Origin: Flavobacteriales bacterium
GTDB taxonomy: Bacteria > Bacteroidota > Bacteroidia > Flavobacteriales > BACL11
DNA length: 64,000 nucleotides
Direction of reading: 5' to 3'
Assembly (NCBI GenBank): GCA_014239655.1
Contig: JAAZYM010000078.1
Span: forward strand, 42,085 to 106,084
Program-made: the position numbers and the translations under genes
In this document: in pieces, positions 20,862 to 30,124 of the stretch
Layout of the letters: each line of letters starts with the position of its first letter
Position numbering within the stretch: the first letter of the stretch is position 1
Notes under the pieces: model-generated
What the model was told of the DNA's origin: nothing
The model's database searches: none
The model's input: only the letters and a program-made list of their open reading frames with translations

Positions 20862-22119
20862 GATTTTTCTAATTATTAGAAGAGAATACCTTGTTAGGGT
20901 AAAAAAGAAATCGTTCATTGTAATGACAATTTTAGCACCGATTTTAATGGTTGGATTAATCTTAGCTCCAGTATTTCTCGCGAATCAAGATCAAGAAAAA
21001 AAATTAATTGCTATTGTTAGTGATGATGAAAAATTTACTGATGGTATTATTGATGAAGAATTATTACATTTTACTTCAATTGATCAAAGTGAGTCAAAAA
21101 ACTACAAGTTAAACCTTTCTGATTCACCTTATTATGCACTCTTAGAAATAGAAGAAGATACAATATCTCTTTATTCATTTCAACAAATCAGTATAACTGT
21201 TAGAAATTCTATTGAAAATCAAATAGAAAAAATAATTGAAACCGATAATTTAAAGCAAGCGGGCATAGATATTGAAGTAATTGAAAATGCGAAAACTATA
21301 ATCAATATTGAAACAAAAATAATTGATAATGAAGGCCTAGAAACTTCAGCAAATACTGAAGCAAGTATTGGTATAGGGTTTCTAACCGGACTATTAATCT
21401 ACATGTTTATTTTTATGTATGGAACAATGGTTATGAGAGGTGTTATTGAAGAAAAAACAAACCGAATAGTAGAAATAATAATCTCTTCTGTAAAGCCTTT
21501 TCAATTAATGATGGGAAAAATTATTGGGATTGCTCTTGTAGGATTAACTCAATTTATTTTATGGATTATATTAACACTTTTAATTTCAACATTTGCGGAA
21601 TTATTTATAATCAGTCCTCAAGAATTAACAGAAGCAACAAATACAACAAATCATTCTGTGCTCTTAAGTGAGTTAAATAGATTAACTGGAGGAATAAATT
21701 TACTTAGAATTTTTGTTTCTTTTCTGTTTTTCTTTCTTTTTGGATACCTCATGTATAGTTCATTATTTGCAGCAGTTGGATCTGCAGTTGATGCTGAAGC
21801 TGACACACAACAGTTTATGCTACCAATAACCATACCTTTAATCTTATCATTTATCTTAATTCAACCAGTAATGGATAATCCTGATGGAGCATTAGCCTTT
21901 TGGCTTTCAATTATTCCATTAACTTCACCAATAATCATGATGGTAAGACTCCCATTTGGAGTTGAGTTATGGGAACTTGGTTTATCAATGATCCTCTTAG
22001 TTATAGGTTTTATTACAACAACATATTTAGCCGCTAAAATTTATAGAACCGGAATACTAATGTATGGTAAGAAAATAAGCTATAAAGAACTCTGGAAATG
22101 GCTCTCATATAAGGGTTAA
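20854..22119 (+). CDS. ABC-2 type transporter permease (NatB-like)
   Basis: Start reassigned to ATG at 20854 (MNKIFLIIRREYLVRVKKKSFIVMTI); EEKTNRIVEIIISSVKPFQLMMGKIIG motif. Confidence 0.92.
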   Translation: MNKIFLIIRREYLVRVKKKSFIVMTILAPILMVGLILAPVFLANQDQEKKLIAIVSDDEKFTDGIIDEELLHFTSIDQSESKNYKLNLSDSPYYALLEIEEDTISLYSFQQISITVRNSIENQIEKIIETDNLKQAGIDIEVIENAKTIINIETKIIDNEGLETSANTEASIGIGFLTGLLIYMFIFMYGTMVMRGVIEEKTNRIVEIIISSVKPFQLMMGKIIGIALVGLTQFILWIILTLLISTFAELFIISPQELTEATNTTNHSVLLSELNRLTGGINLLRIFVSFLFFFLFGYLMYSSLFAAVGSAVDAEADTQQFMLPITIPLILSFILIQPVMDNPDGALAFWLSIIPLTSPIIMMVRLPFGVELWELGLSMILLVIGFITTTYLAAKIYRTGILMYGKKISYKELWKWLSYKG

Positions 22120-22194
22120 TTAGCTCATTTTTGACTGAAAAACAGTACTTTTTAGTAAATTCTTATAAAAAACAAGCCCTTTTTACTAAAAAAA

Positions 22195-22225
22195 TTAACA
22201 CCTTAAAATATTGATTAACAATAAG
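22195..22225 (+). promoter_or_regulatory. Candidate shared upstream element (TTAACACCTTA and ATTAACAATAAG) of porin gene 1
   Basis: TTAACACCTTAA at 22195-22206 and ATTAACAATAAG at 22214-22225; both strings recur upstream of the gene at 23604. Confidence 0.4.
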
Positions 22226-22296
22226 TTAACAGCGATACACACAATTTAATGTTAAAAAAGTGAGTATTCTATTATGCTAGTTTAAATAGAGTAGTT

Positions 22297-22304
22297 TATC
22301 TTTG
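22297..22304 (+). promoter_or_regulatory. Putative -7 box TATCTTTG
   Basis: Matches TAnnTTTG, 28 nt upstream of the ATG at 22333. Confidence 0.5.
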
Positions 22305-22332
22305 TCGCGTATTAACTAATAAATTATATAAC

Positions 22333-23442
22333 ATGAAAAAGAATTTACGAAACATATTAGCCCTTGCATTAGGTCTAATGACAACTGTATCTTTTGCTCA
22401 GGACTGGAATGTAGATTCTAGAACTAGAATAGATATGAGTGGTGATGCAGACTACCAACAAGGTGCTCAAAGAGCTACTCTTGGTGCTACTTGGGGTGGT
22501 TCTGACTGGGGTATTCACCTTAGTACAGATGTACACTACACAATAAATGATGCTGATGAAGCTGCACTTCCTGCACTTTCAGTATATGAAGTATATGCTT
22601 CTACTAATCTATTTGGATTTGCTGATATGACTATTGGTCGTCAAGCATTAGAGTATGGATCAGGTACGTTCCTTGCTAAAAATGATTGGGCAGATGGTAC
22701 TAATAGTACTAGAAACTGTGTAGATGGTATGACTTTTGCTATTGACAATGACTTTGTAGGTTTAGACTTAGGTCTAGCTCAGAGAGATAATGGTGATGGT
22801 TCAGACATGATAGATGCAATGTGGTTAAATGCTTCTAAGTCTTCTGGAGACTGGAGCGCTAACTTATTCTATGCTGACTACTCAGTAAACGATATGGAAA
22901 ATTGGGGTGGCGTTGGAGTTGAAGCTAATGCAATGGGACTTGATTTTGCTTACTCTGCTATGGGTGGAGCACTAGATCTTAATGTTAGCTATAACACTAG
23001 TTCTGTTGGAGCTACTGGTTCTGAAGCTACTGAATATGACATGATGGACGTTTCTGGTACTTATACTGTAAATGATGATATGGCATTAACTGCTGGTAGA
23101 GCAACTTACGGTGAGAATGGATTTAGTGATGTAGTTGGATTAGGTAACTCTGGAAACGGAGCTAGCTCATGGACAACTCACGGTAATATTGGTCACTTAG
23201 GAGCTGATCAAGAAAACATGTATATTGGTGGTACTTACAATATGGGTGCTTTCTCTTTAGCAGCTACTATGCATACAGTAACTGAGACTGATAATGACGA
23301 CTACGAAAGAAAAGCTACTGAAGTATCTGTAGGTTATTCTTTAGGAGATAACGCTTCATTATCATACAAATTAGTATCTGACAACAATGGAGGAGATGAA
23401 GATACTAATTACAACTGGTTAACTTTAACTATTACTCCGTAA
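22333..23442 (+). CDS. Outer membrane porin-like beta-barrel protein
   Basis: Signal peptide ending VSFAQ; alternating beta-strand pattern, SVYEVYASTNLFGFADMTIGRQALEYGSGTFLAKNDW; biased codon usage. Confidence 0.75.
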   Translation: MKKNLRNILALALGLMTTVSFAQDWNVDSRTRIDMSGDADYQQGAQRATLGATWGGSDWGIHLSTDVHYTINDADEAALPALSVYEVYASTNLFGFADMTIGRQALEYGSGTFLAKNDWADGTNSTRNCVDGMTFAIDNDFVGLDLGLAQRDNGDGSDMIDAMWLNASKSSGDWSANLFYADYSVNDMENWGGVGVEANAMGLDFAYSAMGGALDLNVSYNTSSVGATGSEATEYDMMDVSGTYTVNDDMALTAGRATYGENGFSDVVGLGNSGNGASSWTTHGNIGHLGADQENMYIGGTYNMGAFSLAATMHTVTETDNDDYERKATEVSVGYSLGDNASLSYKLVSDNNGGDEDTNYNWLTLTITP

Positions 23443-23462
23443 TTAGTTAATAAATCTTATAA

Positions 23463-23492
23463 AAAAGAGTTGCAATTGCAACTCTTTTTTTT
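23463..23492 (+). terminator. Rho-independent terminator
   Basis: aaaagagttgcaattgcaactctttttttt near-perfect inverted repeat followed by T-tract, after the porin stop. Confidence 0.9.
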
Positions 23493-23507
23493 GCTCTATA
23501 TCTAGCA

Positions 23508-23526
23508 ATTAACAATAAGGTGTTAA
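23508..23526 (+). promoter_or_regulatory. Candidate shared upstream element of OMP gene 2
   Basis: attaacaataaggtgttaa: ATTAACAATAAG overlapping the reverse complement of TTAACACCTTA; same strings as at 22195-22225. Confidence 0.4.
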
Positions 23527-23603
23527 GAAAACATATAAGATTAATAGCTCAATGTAAATAGCTTTCTTATCTTGCGCCCAATATTAATATTAAATTTTAA
23601 ACA

Positions 23604-24032
23604 ATGAAAAAAGTATTTTTTACAGCAGCACTTGCAATGACTACGTTATTTGCTTCTGCTCAATTCATGGTTGTAACTACAGTTCAAGAGGCATCAGAAG
23701 AAACTGATGGGTTTGAAATGGAGCAAGTAACTGACAATATTGGTCTTGGTTACATGCTTAATGATCAGCTTACAGTTGGTATACAAAAAGCTGGTGAAGA
23801 TGCCAACGGAGATGCTACATATAATATGTGGGCTCGTTATAACTTTGGAGATAATATGTGGGCTTTAGTTTCTGCGCCATCTGAAGAGGCTAGTGATAAT
23901 CTTTCTGTAGGTGTAGGTTATTCTCTAAATGTATGGAATGCATTATACGTTGAGCCTAGCTACACTATGTCTTTAGCTGATGATAGTGATGATGAAGGAA
24001 CACTTAACTTAGGATTAGCATATAGATTCTAA
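23604..24032 (+). CDS. Small outer-membrane beta-barrel protein
   Basis: Signal peptide MKKVFFTAALAMTTLFASAQ, amphipathic strands, C-terminal GLAYRF. Confidence 0.7.
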   Translation: MKKVFFTAALAMTTLFASAQFMVVTTVQEASEETDGFEMEQVTDNIGLGYMLNDQLTVGIQKAGEDANGDATYNMWARYNFGDNMWALVSAPSEEASDNLSVGVGYSLNVWNALYVEPSYTMSLADDSDDEGTLNLGLAYRF

Positions 24033-24052
24033 GATAAAAGTTGAAAAACCAT

Positions 24053-24081
24053 AAAAAAACCACCTTAGAGGTGGTTTTTTT
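24053..24081 (+). terminator. Rho-independent terminator (probably bidirectional)
   Basis: aaaaaaccaccttagaggtggttttttt between convergent genes. Confidence 0.9.
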
Positions 24082-24091
24082 ATATCTGTAT

Positions 24092-26686
24092 TTATTTAGA
24101 AAATAATTCTTTAGCTTTTTCCAAAGCTTTAGAAATTCCGCTTATATTAGAACCTCCAGCTGTTGCATAATTAGACTGACCTCCTCCAGATCCCGAAATT
24201 TCTTTTGCAATATCATTAATATAAATAGTTGCATCAAGACCTTCTTTAACTAAATCATCTGATATTATGATGCTTATAAAAGCTTTATCATCTGATTGAG
24301 CTGCTAAAACAGCAATCACTCTATCTTGCTTTCTAAAATAAAAAGACATCTCTTTCATTAACTTTATATTAAAATCCACCTTCTTATATATATAATTAAC
24401 CCCCCCTAGAGGCTCTAAATCTTTAAGAAGCTTATTAGCAATAGCAGATAATGATTGTTTCTGCAAGACCTTAAGTTCTTTTTCTAAGCTTAAATTAGTA
24501 TCCTTAAGCTTTGTGATTGAGGTAATTACATCCTTATTTTTTAATAATTTCTGAGCATCATATACTATCTCGTCTTGATTGTTTAGATAATCTAAAGCAG
24601 CAAAACCAGTTATAGCCTCAATTCTTCTAATGCCAGAAGCCACAGATGTCTCGGTAGTAATTTTGAAAAGACCTATCTCACCAGTAGAATTAACATGCGT
24701 ACCTCCACATAGTTCTTTTGACTCATTAAACTGAATAAGTCGTACCCTATCTCCATATTTCTCTCCAAATAACATAAGAGCTCCTAATTTTTTAGCCTCT
24801 GATAATAAAATATTATTTTTTTCCATCAGCAAAATATTCTTAAGTATCTTACTATTAATGCTGCTTTCAATGTTTTTAAGTTGATCCTGATCAACACCAG
24901 TAAAATGCGAAAAATCAAAACGAAGATGTGTGGTAGCAACTAGAGATCCTTTCTGTACAACATGATCTCCTAAAACAGATCTAAGCTGAGCGTGTAATAA
25001 GTGAGTGGCTGTATGATTTCTTGAAATAGCCTCTCTCCTATCTAAATCAATAGATGCTAAACAAGATAATGAAATATCAGAAGGTAACCTTTCAATAATA
25101 TGATAAATTAAATTGTTTTCCTTCTTAGTGTCAATTACACGAATTTCCTCTTTATCAAAAGACAAGAGACCAGTATCACCAATCTGTCCTCCTCCTTCAG
25201 GATAAAATGGAGTCTGATTAAGACAAATATGAAAAACATCTTTCTCTTTTATAGATACAGATCTATATCTAGAGATAATTGTTTTAACTTCAAAGGAATC
25301 ATACCCTATAAACTCTTCCTTACTGTCTTTTGAAATAATCTCCCATTCTCCAACAGTATTATCTGCAGATTCTTTTGATCTATTTTGTTGTTTCTTCATT
25401 TCAGCTTCAAACTCATTCTCATCAAAATCTATGTTTTTTTCTTTCAATATAAGACGCGTTAGGTCTTTAGGAAACCCATACGTATCATAAAGCTCAAAAA
25501 CCTGAGCACCAGAGATATTAGATTTAGCTGAAACAAAAACCTCTATTCTCTTTAACCCTCTATCTAATGTTCTAAGAAAAGATTCCTCCTCTTGTTTTAT
25601 AACACTCCTTATTAATTCCTTTTGAGCGCTTAATTCACTATAATAATCTCCTAAACCTTGCTCTAAAACATCTACCAATTGATAGATAAAAGGATGTTTT
25701 AAATCTAAAAAGGTATATGCATAGCGAATAGCTCTTCTTAATATTCTTCTAATAACATAGCCAGCTTTAATATTTGAAGGAAGCTGCCCGTCTGCTATAG
25801 AAAAAGCTACTGCCCTTACATGATCAGCAATAACACGCATTGCAATATCATCTTTCTCGTCCTTCCCATATTTCTTCTTAGATAAAGTGGATATTTCTTG
25901 TATTAATGGTTGAAAAAGATCTGTTTCATAATTAGACCTTACCTTCTGCATAATCATACATAAGCGTTCAAACCCCATTCCTGTATCAACATGCTGTGTT
26001 GGGAGTCTATCTAGGCCACCATCTTTTTTTCTATCATATTGGATAAAAACGAGATTCCATATCTCAATAACATCAGGGTGATCTTTATTTATCAGGTCTT
26101 TTCCTGGAATAAGTGAAATTTCATTCTCAGGTCTATTATCATAATGAATTTCTGTACAAGGACCACAAGGGCCTATATCTCCCATCTCCCAGAAATTATC
26201 TTTTTTATTACCAGTTACTATATTAGATTCTTCTAAATAATTCTTCCAAACATCTAATGATTCTGAATCCATATTAATATCATCATCATCATCTCCCTTA
26301 AAGATTGATACATATAATCTTTCTTTATCTAGCTTACATTCTTTAGTAAGAAAATCCCATGCCAACGATATCGCCTTTTCTTTTGAATAATCTCCAAAAG
26401 ACCAATTACCAAGCATTTCAAACATTGTATGATGATATGTATCATGCCCAACCTGTTCTAGGTCATTATGTTTTCCAGAAACTCTAATACATTTTTGAGA
26501 ATTAGAAACGCGCTTGTCCTCTGGAGTGTCAATTCCTAGGAAAAAGTTTTTAAATTGATTCATTCCAGCATTAGTAAACATTAAGCTGGGATCGTTTTTC
26601 ACCACAATAGGTGATGATCTTAATATTTTATGATCATTAGCTTTAAAAAACTCCAAAAATAATTTTCTTATTTTATTAGATTTCAT
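24092..26686 (-). CDS. alaS: Alanine--tRNA ligase
   Basis: RKLFLEFFKANDHKILRSSPIV, FTNAGMNQFK, GCTEIHYDNR-like region, HTATHLLHAQLRSVLG, CGGTHV motifs. Confidence 0.97.
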   Translation of the reverse strand: MKSNKIRKLFLEFFKANDHKILRSSPIVVKNDPSLMFTNAGMNQFKNFFLGIDTPEDKRVSNSQKCIRVSGKHNDLEQVGHDTYHHTMFEMLGNWSFGDYSKEKAISLAWDFLTKECKLDKERLYVSIFKGDDDDDINMDSESLDVWKNYLEESNIVTGNKKDNFWEMGDIGPCGPCTEIHYDNRPENEISLIPGKDLINKDHPDVIEIWNLVFIQYDRKKDGGLDRLPTQHVDTGMGFERLCMIMQKVRSNYETDLFQPLIQEISTLSKKKYGKDEKDDIAMRVIADHVRAVAFSIADGQLPSNIKAGYVIRRILRRAIRYAYTFLDLKHPFIYQLVDVLEQGLGDYYSELSAQKELIRSVIKQEEESFLRTLDRGLKRIEVFVSAKSNISGAQVFELYDTYGFPKDLTRLILKEKNIDFDENEFEAEMKKQQNRSKESADNTVGEWEIISKDSKEEFIGYDSFEVKTIISRYRSVSIKEKDVFHICLNQTPFYPEGGGQIGDTGLLSFDKEEIRVIDTKKENNLIYHIIERLPSDISLSCLASIDLDRREAISRNHTATHLLHAQLRSVLGDHVVQKGSLVATTHLRFDFSHFTGVDQDQLKNIESSINSKILKNILLMEKNNILLSEAKKLGALMLFGEKYGDRVRLIQFNESKELCGGTHVNSTGEIGLFKITTETSVASGIRRIEAITGFAALDYLNNQDEIVYDAQKLLKNKDVITSITKLKDTNLSLEKELKVLQKQSLSAIANKLLKDLEPLGGVNYIYKKVDFNIKLMKEMSFYFRKQDRVIAVLAAQSDDKAFISIIISDDLVKEGLDATIYINDIAKEISGSGGGQSNYATAGGSNISGISKALEKAKELFSK

Positions 26687-26780
26687 ACTAGAAAGATTTT
26701 AAAGTCTTATGGTTAACATCAATATTCTTTAATAGCTTATAATAGTGTAATATTACTAAATTTGCACTAATAATTTTAAT

Positions 26781-27752
26781 ATGGCAAAGATAAAATATTA
26801 TTACGATACTAAAACATTAAGCTATAAGCGGATTAAATTGTCAAATACTGAGAAAGCTAAGAAGTATCTTCTTTTTATATCCTCTAGTCTTTTGCTTTCT
26901 CTTATTATAATTTTCATGTTTTTTCAATTTTTTGATAGTCCAAAAGAAAAAAGATTAAAAAATGAGATTGAAAATCTTACCGATCAATATAATATCATTG
27001 ATAATAATATAAAAGAAATAGAAATAGTACTTGATGACATACAAAAAAGAGATGACAATATCTATCGAACTATATTTGAAGCAGATCCAATACCTAATTC
27101 AATAAGAAAACAGGGGTTTGGTGGTGTAAACAGATACAAAAAACTTAGTGGCTTCTCAAACTCAGAAATAATAATCAATACAACTAAGAAAATTGATCAA
27201 CTTACAAAACAATTATATCTTCAGTCAAAGTCATTTGACGAAATAATAAATCTCGCTAAAAACAAAACAAAAATGCTCTCTTCTATTCCAGCTATTCAAC
27301 CTGTCTCTAATAAAGATCTAAGCAGAATGGCTAGCGGATATGGGTATAGAATACATCCTATATATAAAACAAGAAAATTACATGCAGGTATGGATTTTTC
27401 TGCTAAAAATGGCACTGAAATATATGCCACAGGAGATGGAGTAGTCTCAAAAGTTAGAAAAAGTAGAAGGGGGTATGGAAATCATGTAAAGATTAACCAT
27501 GGTTTTGGATATGAAACATTATATGCTCATATGTCAAAATATATTGTAAAACGAGGGCAGAAAGTTAAACGAGGAGAAATCATCGGATATGTAGGGAATA
27601 CAGGGACCTCAGTTGCGCCTCATTTACATTATGAGGTACATAAAGACAAAAAAAATATAAATCCAGTAAATTTCTACTATAATGACCTAAACCCTGATGA
27701 ATATGAGAAAATGCTTGAGATATCATCTCAATCTAATCAGTCTTTTGACTAA
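26781..27752 (+). CDS. M23 family metallopeptidase with N-terminal TM and coiled coil
   Basis: GYGYRIHPIYKTRKLHAGMDFSAKNGTEIYATGDGVV and TSVAPHLHYEVH motifs. Confidence 0.95.
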   Translation: MAKIKYYYDTKTLSYKRIKLSNTEKAKKYLLFISSSLLLSLIIIFMFFQFFDSPKEKRLKNEIENLTDQYNIIDNNIKEIEIVLDDIQKRDDNIYRTIFEADPIPNSIRKQGFGGVNRYKKLSGFSNSEIIINTTKKIDQLTKQLYLQSKSFDEIINLAKNKTKMLSSIPAIQPVSNKDLSRMASGYGYRIHPIYKTRKLHAGMDFSAKNGTEIYATGDGVVSKVRKSRRGYGNHVKINHGFGYETLYAHMSKYIVKRGQKVKRGEIIGYVGNTGTSVAPHLHYEVHKDKKNINPVNFYYNDLNPDEYEKMLEISSQSNQSFD

Positions 27753-27764
27753 ATAAGTCTATAA

Positions 27765-28088
27765 ATGAAGGAACACAAAAAACTTTTCTACCAAATTGGT
27801 GAAATTGCTAATAAACTAAATGTCAACGTTTCTTTAATTAGATTCTGGGAGAAAGAATTCGATGTACTAAAACCTAAAAAAAATAAAAAAGGAAACAGGT
27901 TATTTACACAAAAAGACTATGATAATCTTAAAATAATATACCATCTAGTTAAAGAGAGGGGTTTTACTCTAAATGGCGCAAAAAGAAAATTAAAAGAAAA
28001 CAAAGAAGACAAAACAGATAGTCTAAGTATTGTAAGTCATTTAAAAGAAATTAGAAAATTTTTAGTTGAACTAAAGGAGCAACTATAA
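27765..28088 (+). CDS. MerR family transcriptional regulator
   Basis: YQIGEIANKLNVNVSLIRFWEKEFDVLKPKKNKKGNRLFTQKD. Confidence 0.93.
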   Translation: MKEHKKLFYQIGEIANKLNVNVSLIRFWEKEFDVLKPKKNKKGNRLFTQKDYDNLKIIYHLVKERGFTLNGAKRKLKENKEDKTDSLSIVSHLKEIRKFLVELKEQL

Positions 28089-28092
28089 ATAT

Positions 28093-28425
28093 ATGGACCA
28101 AGATTCTATAGATAAAATTAAGAACAAACTATCTAAAGAAGTAGCTGAAACTAAGCTAAAAATATCAAAATATAAGGAATTAAGCAAGCCTATCCCTCCA
28201 GAGAATTCAATTGGACGAGTAAGTAGAATGGATGCTATAAATAACAAAAGTGTAGTTGAAGCTGCACTAAGAGAAGCGGAAAATAAACTCAAACAACTTG
28301 AGATAATTAATAAAAAGATTGGAGATGCTGATTTTGGAATATGCAACTCATGTAAAGGAAAGATTCCTTTTGGCAGGCTAATAATTAGACCACATAGCCA
28401 GCTATGTGTAAAATGCGCAAAATAA
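28093..28425 (+). CDS. TraR/DksA-type C4 zinc-finger protein
   Basis: FGICNSCKGKIPFGRLIIRPHSQLCVKCAK (CxxC...CxxC). Confidence 0.9.
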   Translation: MDQDSIDKIKNKLSKEVAETKLKISKYKELSKPIPPENSIGRVSRMDAINNKSVVEAALREAENKLKQLEIINKKIGDADFGICNSCKGKIPFGRLIIRPHSQLCVKCAK

Positions 28426-28432
28426 AGTACAA

Positions 28433-29218
28433 ATGAAAATTATTAAGCACGCCCTCAGATATATCAAATATCTCTTTAAATCCCAGAATCATTATTCTAT
28501 TCACTCTCCAACTATATATAATTTCATAAGTAATGTTATTTATTCAACAACATCCAAATCTGAAACCAAAGAAATTGAAGAATTAAGAGTCCAATTATAT
28601 GCAAATGAATCCTTTATTAATATTAAAGATTATGGAGCTGGAAGCAATATCAACAATAATAATAAAAGAAAAATAAAAGAGATTGCAAGAAATTCATCAA
28701 AAAATTCAAAATATGGTAATTTATTATACAGAATAGTTAAATCCCTAAATCCTAACACTATTTTTGAGCTTGGAACATCATTCGGAATCAGCACCTGTTA
28801 TCTAGCAAAAGGGAGTCCACAAACAACTATAACAACATTTGAAGGTTGTAATGAATCGGTAAAAATAGCTAGCAACAACTTTGCTAAGTTAGAGTTTAAT
28901 AACATAAAAATAATACATGGGAATTTTAAAGATACCCTAGAAAAGGAATTTGCTCGAAATAATAATCTCGACCTCATTTTTATTGATGGAAATCATACTG
29001 AAAATGCAACAATTAAGTATTTTGAATTAGCCTTAAATCATTCACATAACAAAACAATTATTATTTTTGATGATATTCACTGGTCAAAAGGAATGGAAAA
29101 TGCATGGAAGCATATAACAAGATCTAAAAAAACTACTGTAACTATTGATTTGTTTTTTGTAGGAATAGTTTTTCTAGATCCAAAATTAAGTAAAGAGAAT
29201 TTTATAATTAGATTTTAA
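28433..29218 (+). CDS. Class I SAM-dependent methyltransferase
   Basis: NTIFELGTSFGISTCYLA, FEGCNESVKIASNNF, LDLIFIDGNHTENAT. Confidence 0.88.
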   Translation: MKIIKHALRYIKYLFKSQNHYSIHSPTIYNFISNVIYSTTSKSETKEIEELRVQLYANESFINIKDYGAGSNINNNNKRKIKEIARNSSKNSKYGNLLYRIVKSLNPNTIFELGTSFGISTCYLAKGSPQTTITTFEGCNESVKIASNNFAKLEFNNIKIIHGNFKDTLEKEFARNNNLDLIFIDGNHTENATIKYFELALNHSHNKTIIIFDDIHWSKGMENAWKHITRSKKTTVTIDLFFVGIVFLDPKLSKENFIIRF

Positions 29219-29224
29219 TAAACT

Positions 29225-29773
29225 ATGAAAATATATACTAAAGAAGGAGATAAAGGTAGAACCCAGTTATTTGGAGGAACCGAAATCTCGAAAGACAATC
29301 ATAGATTGAAATGCTATGGAACAATTGATGAGCTAAATGCATATATCGGACATATACATGATCATAATATAAGCGAAGAATCAAAAAAAATTACATTAAT
29401 AATACAAAATACTTTGTTTGACTTAGGAAGTAATGTAGCTTTTGATCAAAAAAATCAAAAAATAAAAGTTCAATGTATAAATGAAGAAGATGTTAGTGTA
29501 ATTGAAAAAGAAATTGATAGAATGGAAGCAAAACTTCAAGTGTTAAGTAACTTTATCTTACCCTCAGGACATCCAATTACTTCATTATGTCATATTGCTA
29601 GGACAGTATGTAGAAGATCGGAAAGAAATCTAGTGGCATTAATGAAGACCGAGAAAGTAGATCTCTTAAATATTAAGTATCTAAATAGGCTCTCTGATTT
29701 TTTATTTGTTCTTGCTCGTTATAATCTATATAAACATGGGCTAAAAGAGATTAAATGGCAAAAAAAGACCTAA
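29225..29773 (+). CDS. Cob(I)yrinic acid a,c-diamide adenosyltransferase (PduO type)
   Basis: KIYTKEGDKGRTQLFGG, YGTIDELNAYIG, CRRSERNLV, LNRLSDFLFVLARY. Confidence 0.95.
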   Translation: MKIYTKEGDKGRTQLFGGTEISKDNHRLKCYGTIDELNAYIGHIHDHNISEESKKITLIIQNTLFDLGSNVAFDQKNQKIKVQCINEEDVSVIEKEIDRMEAKLQVLSNFILPSGHPITSLCHIARTVCRRSERNLVALMKTEKVDLLNIKYLNRLSDFLFVLARYNLYKHGLKEIKWQKKT

Positions 29774-29823
29774 TTCTTAGTATAATTAACTAAAAAAATT
29801 ACTTTTGCAAAAAAAACGTTGTT

Positions 29824-30051
29824 ATGTATTGGACATTAGAACTGGCATCAAAGCTAGAAGACGCTCCCTGGCCTGCAACTAAAGATGAATTAATTGATTT
29901 TGCAATCAGATCAGGAGCTCCAATGGAAGTTGTTGAAAATCTTCAAGAATTAATTGAAGATGAGCCTGGTGTGCTATGGGAAACAATAGAAGATATTTGG
30001 CCAGATTACCCAACTAAAGAAGATTTCTTCTTTAATGAGGATGAGTATTAA
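29824..30051 (+). CDS. DUF2795 domain-containing protein
   Basis: YWTLELASKLEDAPWPATKDELIDFAIRSGAPMEVVENLQEL...EDIWPDYPTKEDFFFNEDEY. Confidence 0.85.
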   Translation: MYWTLELASKLEDAPWPATKDELIDFAIRSGAPMEVVENLQELIEDEPGVLWETIEDIWPDYPTKEDFFFNEDEY

Positions 30052-30124
30052 GCTCTTTTCCACCTCTTTTCTTTTGTATACTATCTTAATTAGGATTATT
30101 TTTGTTACATCATAATTTAAAACA

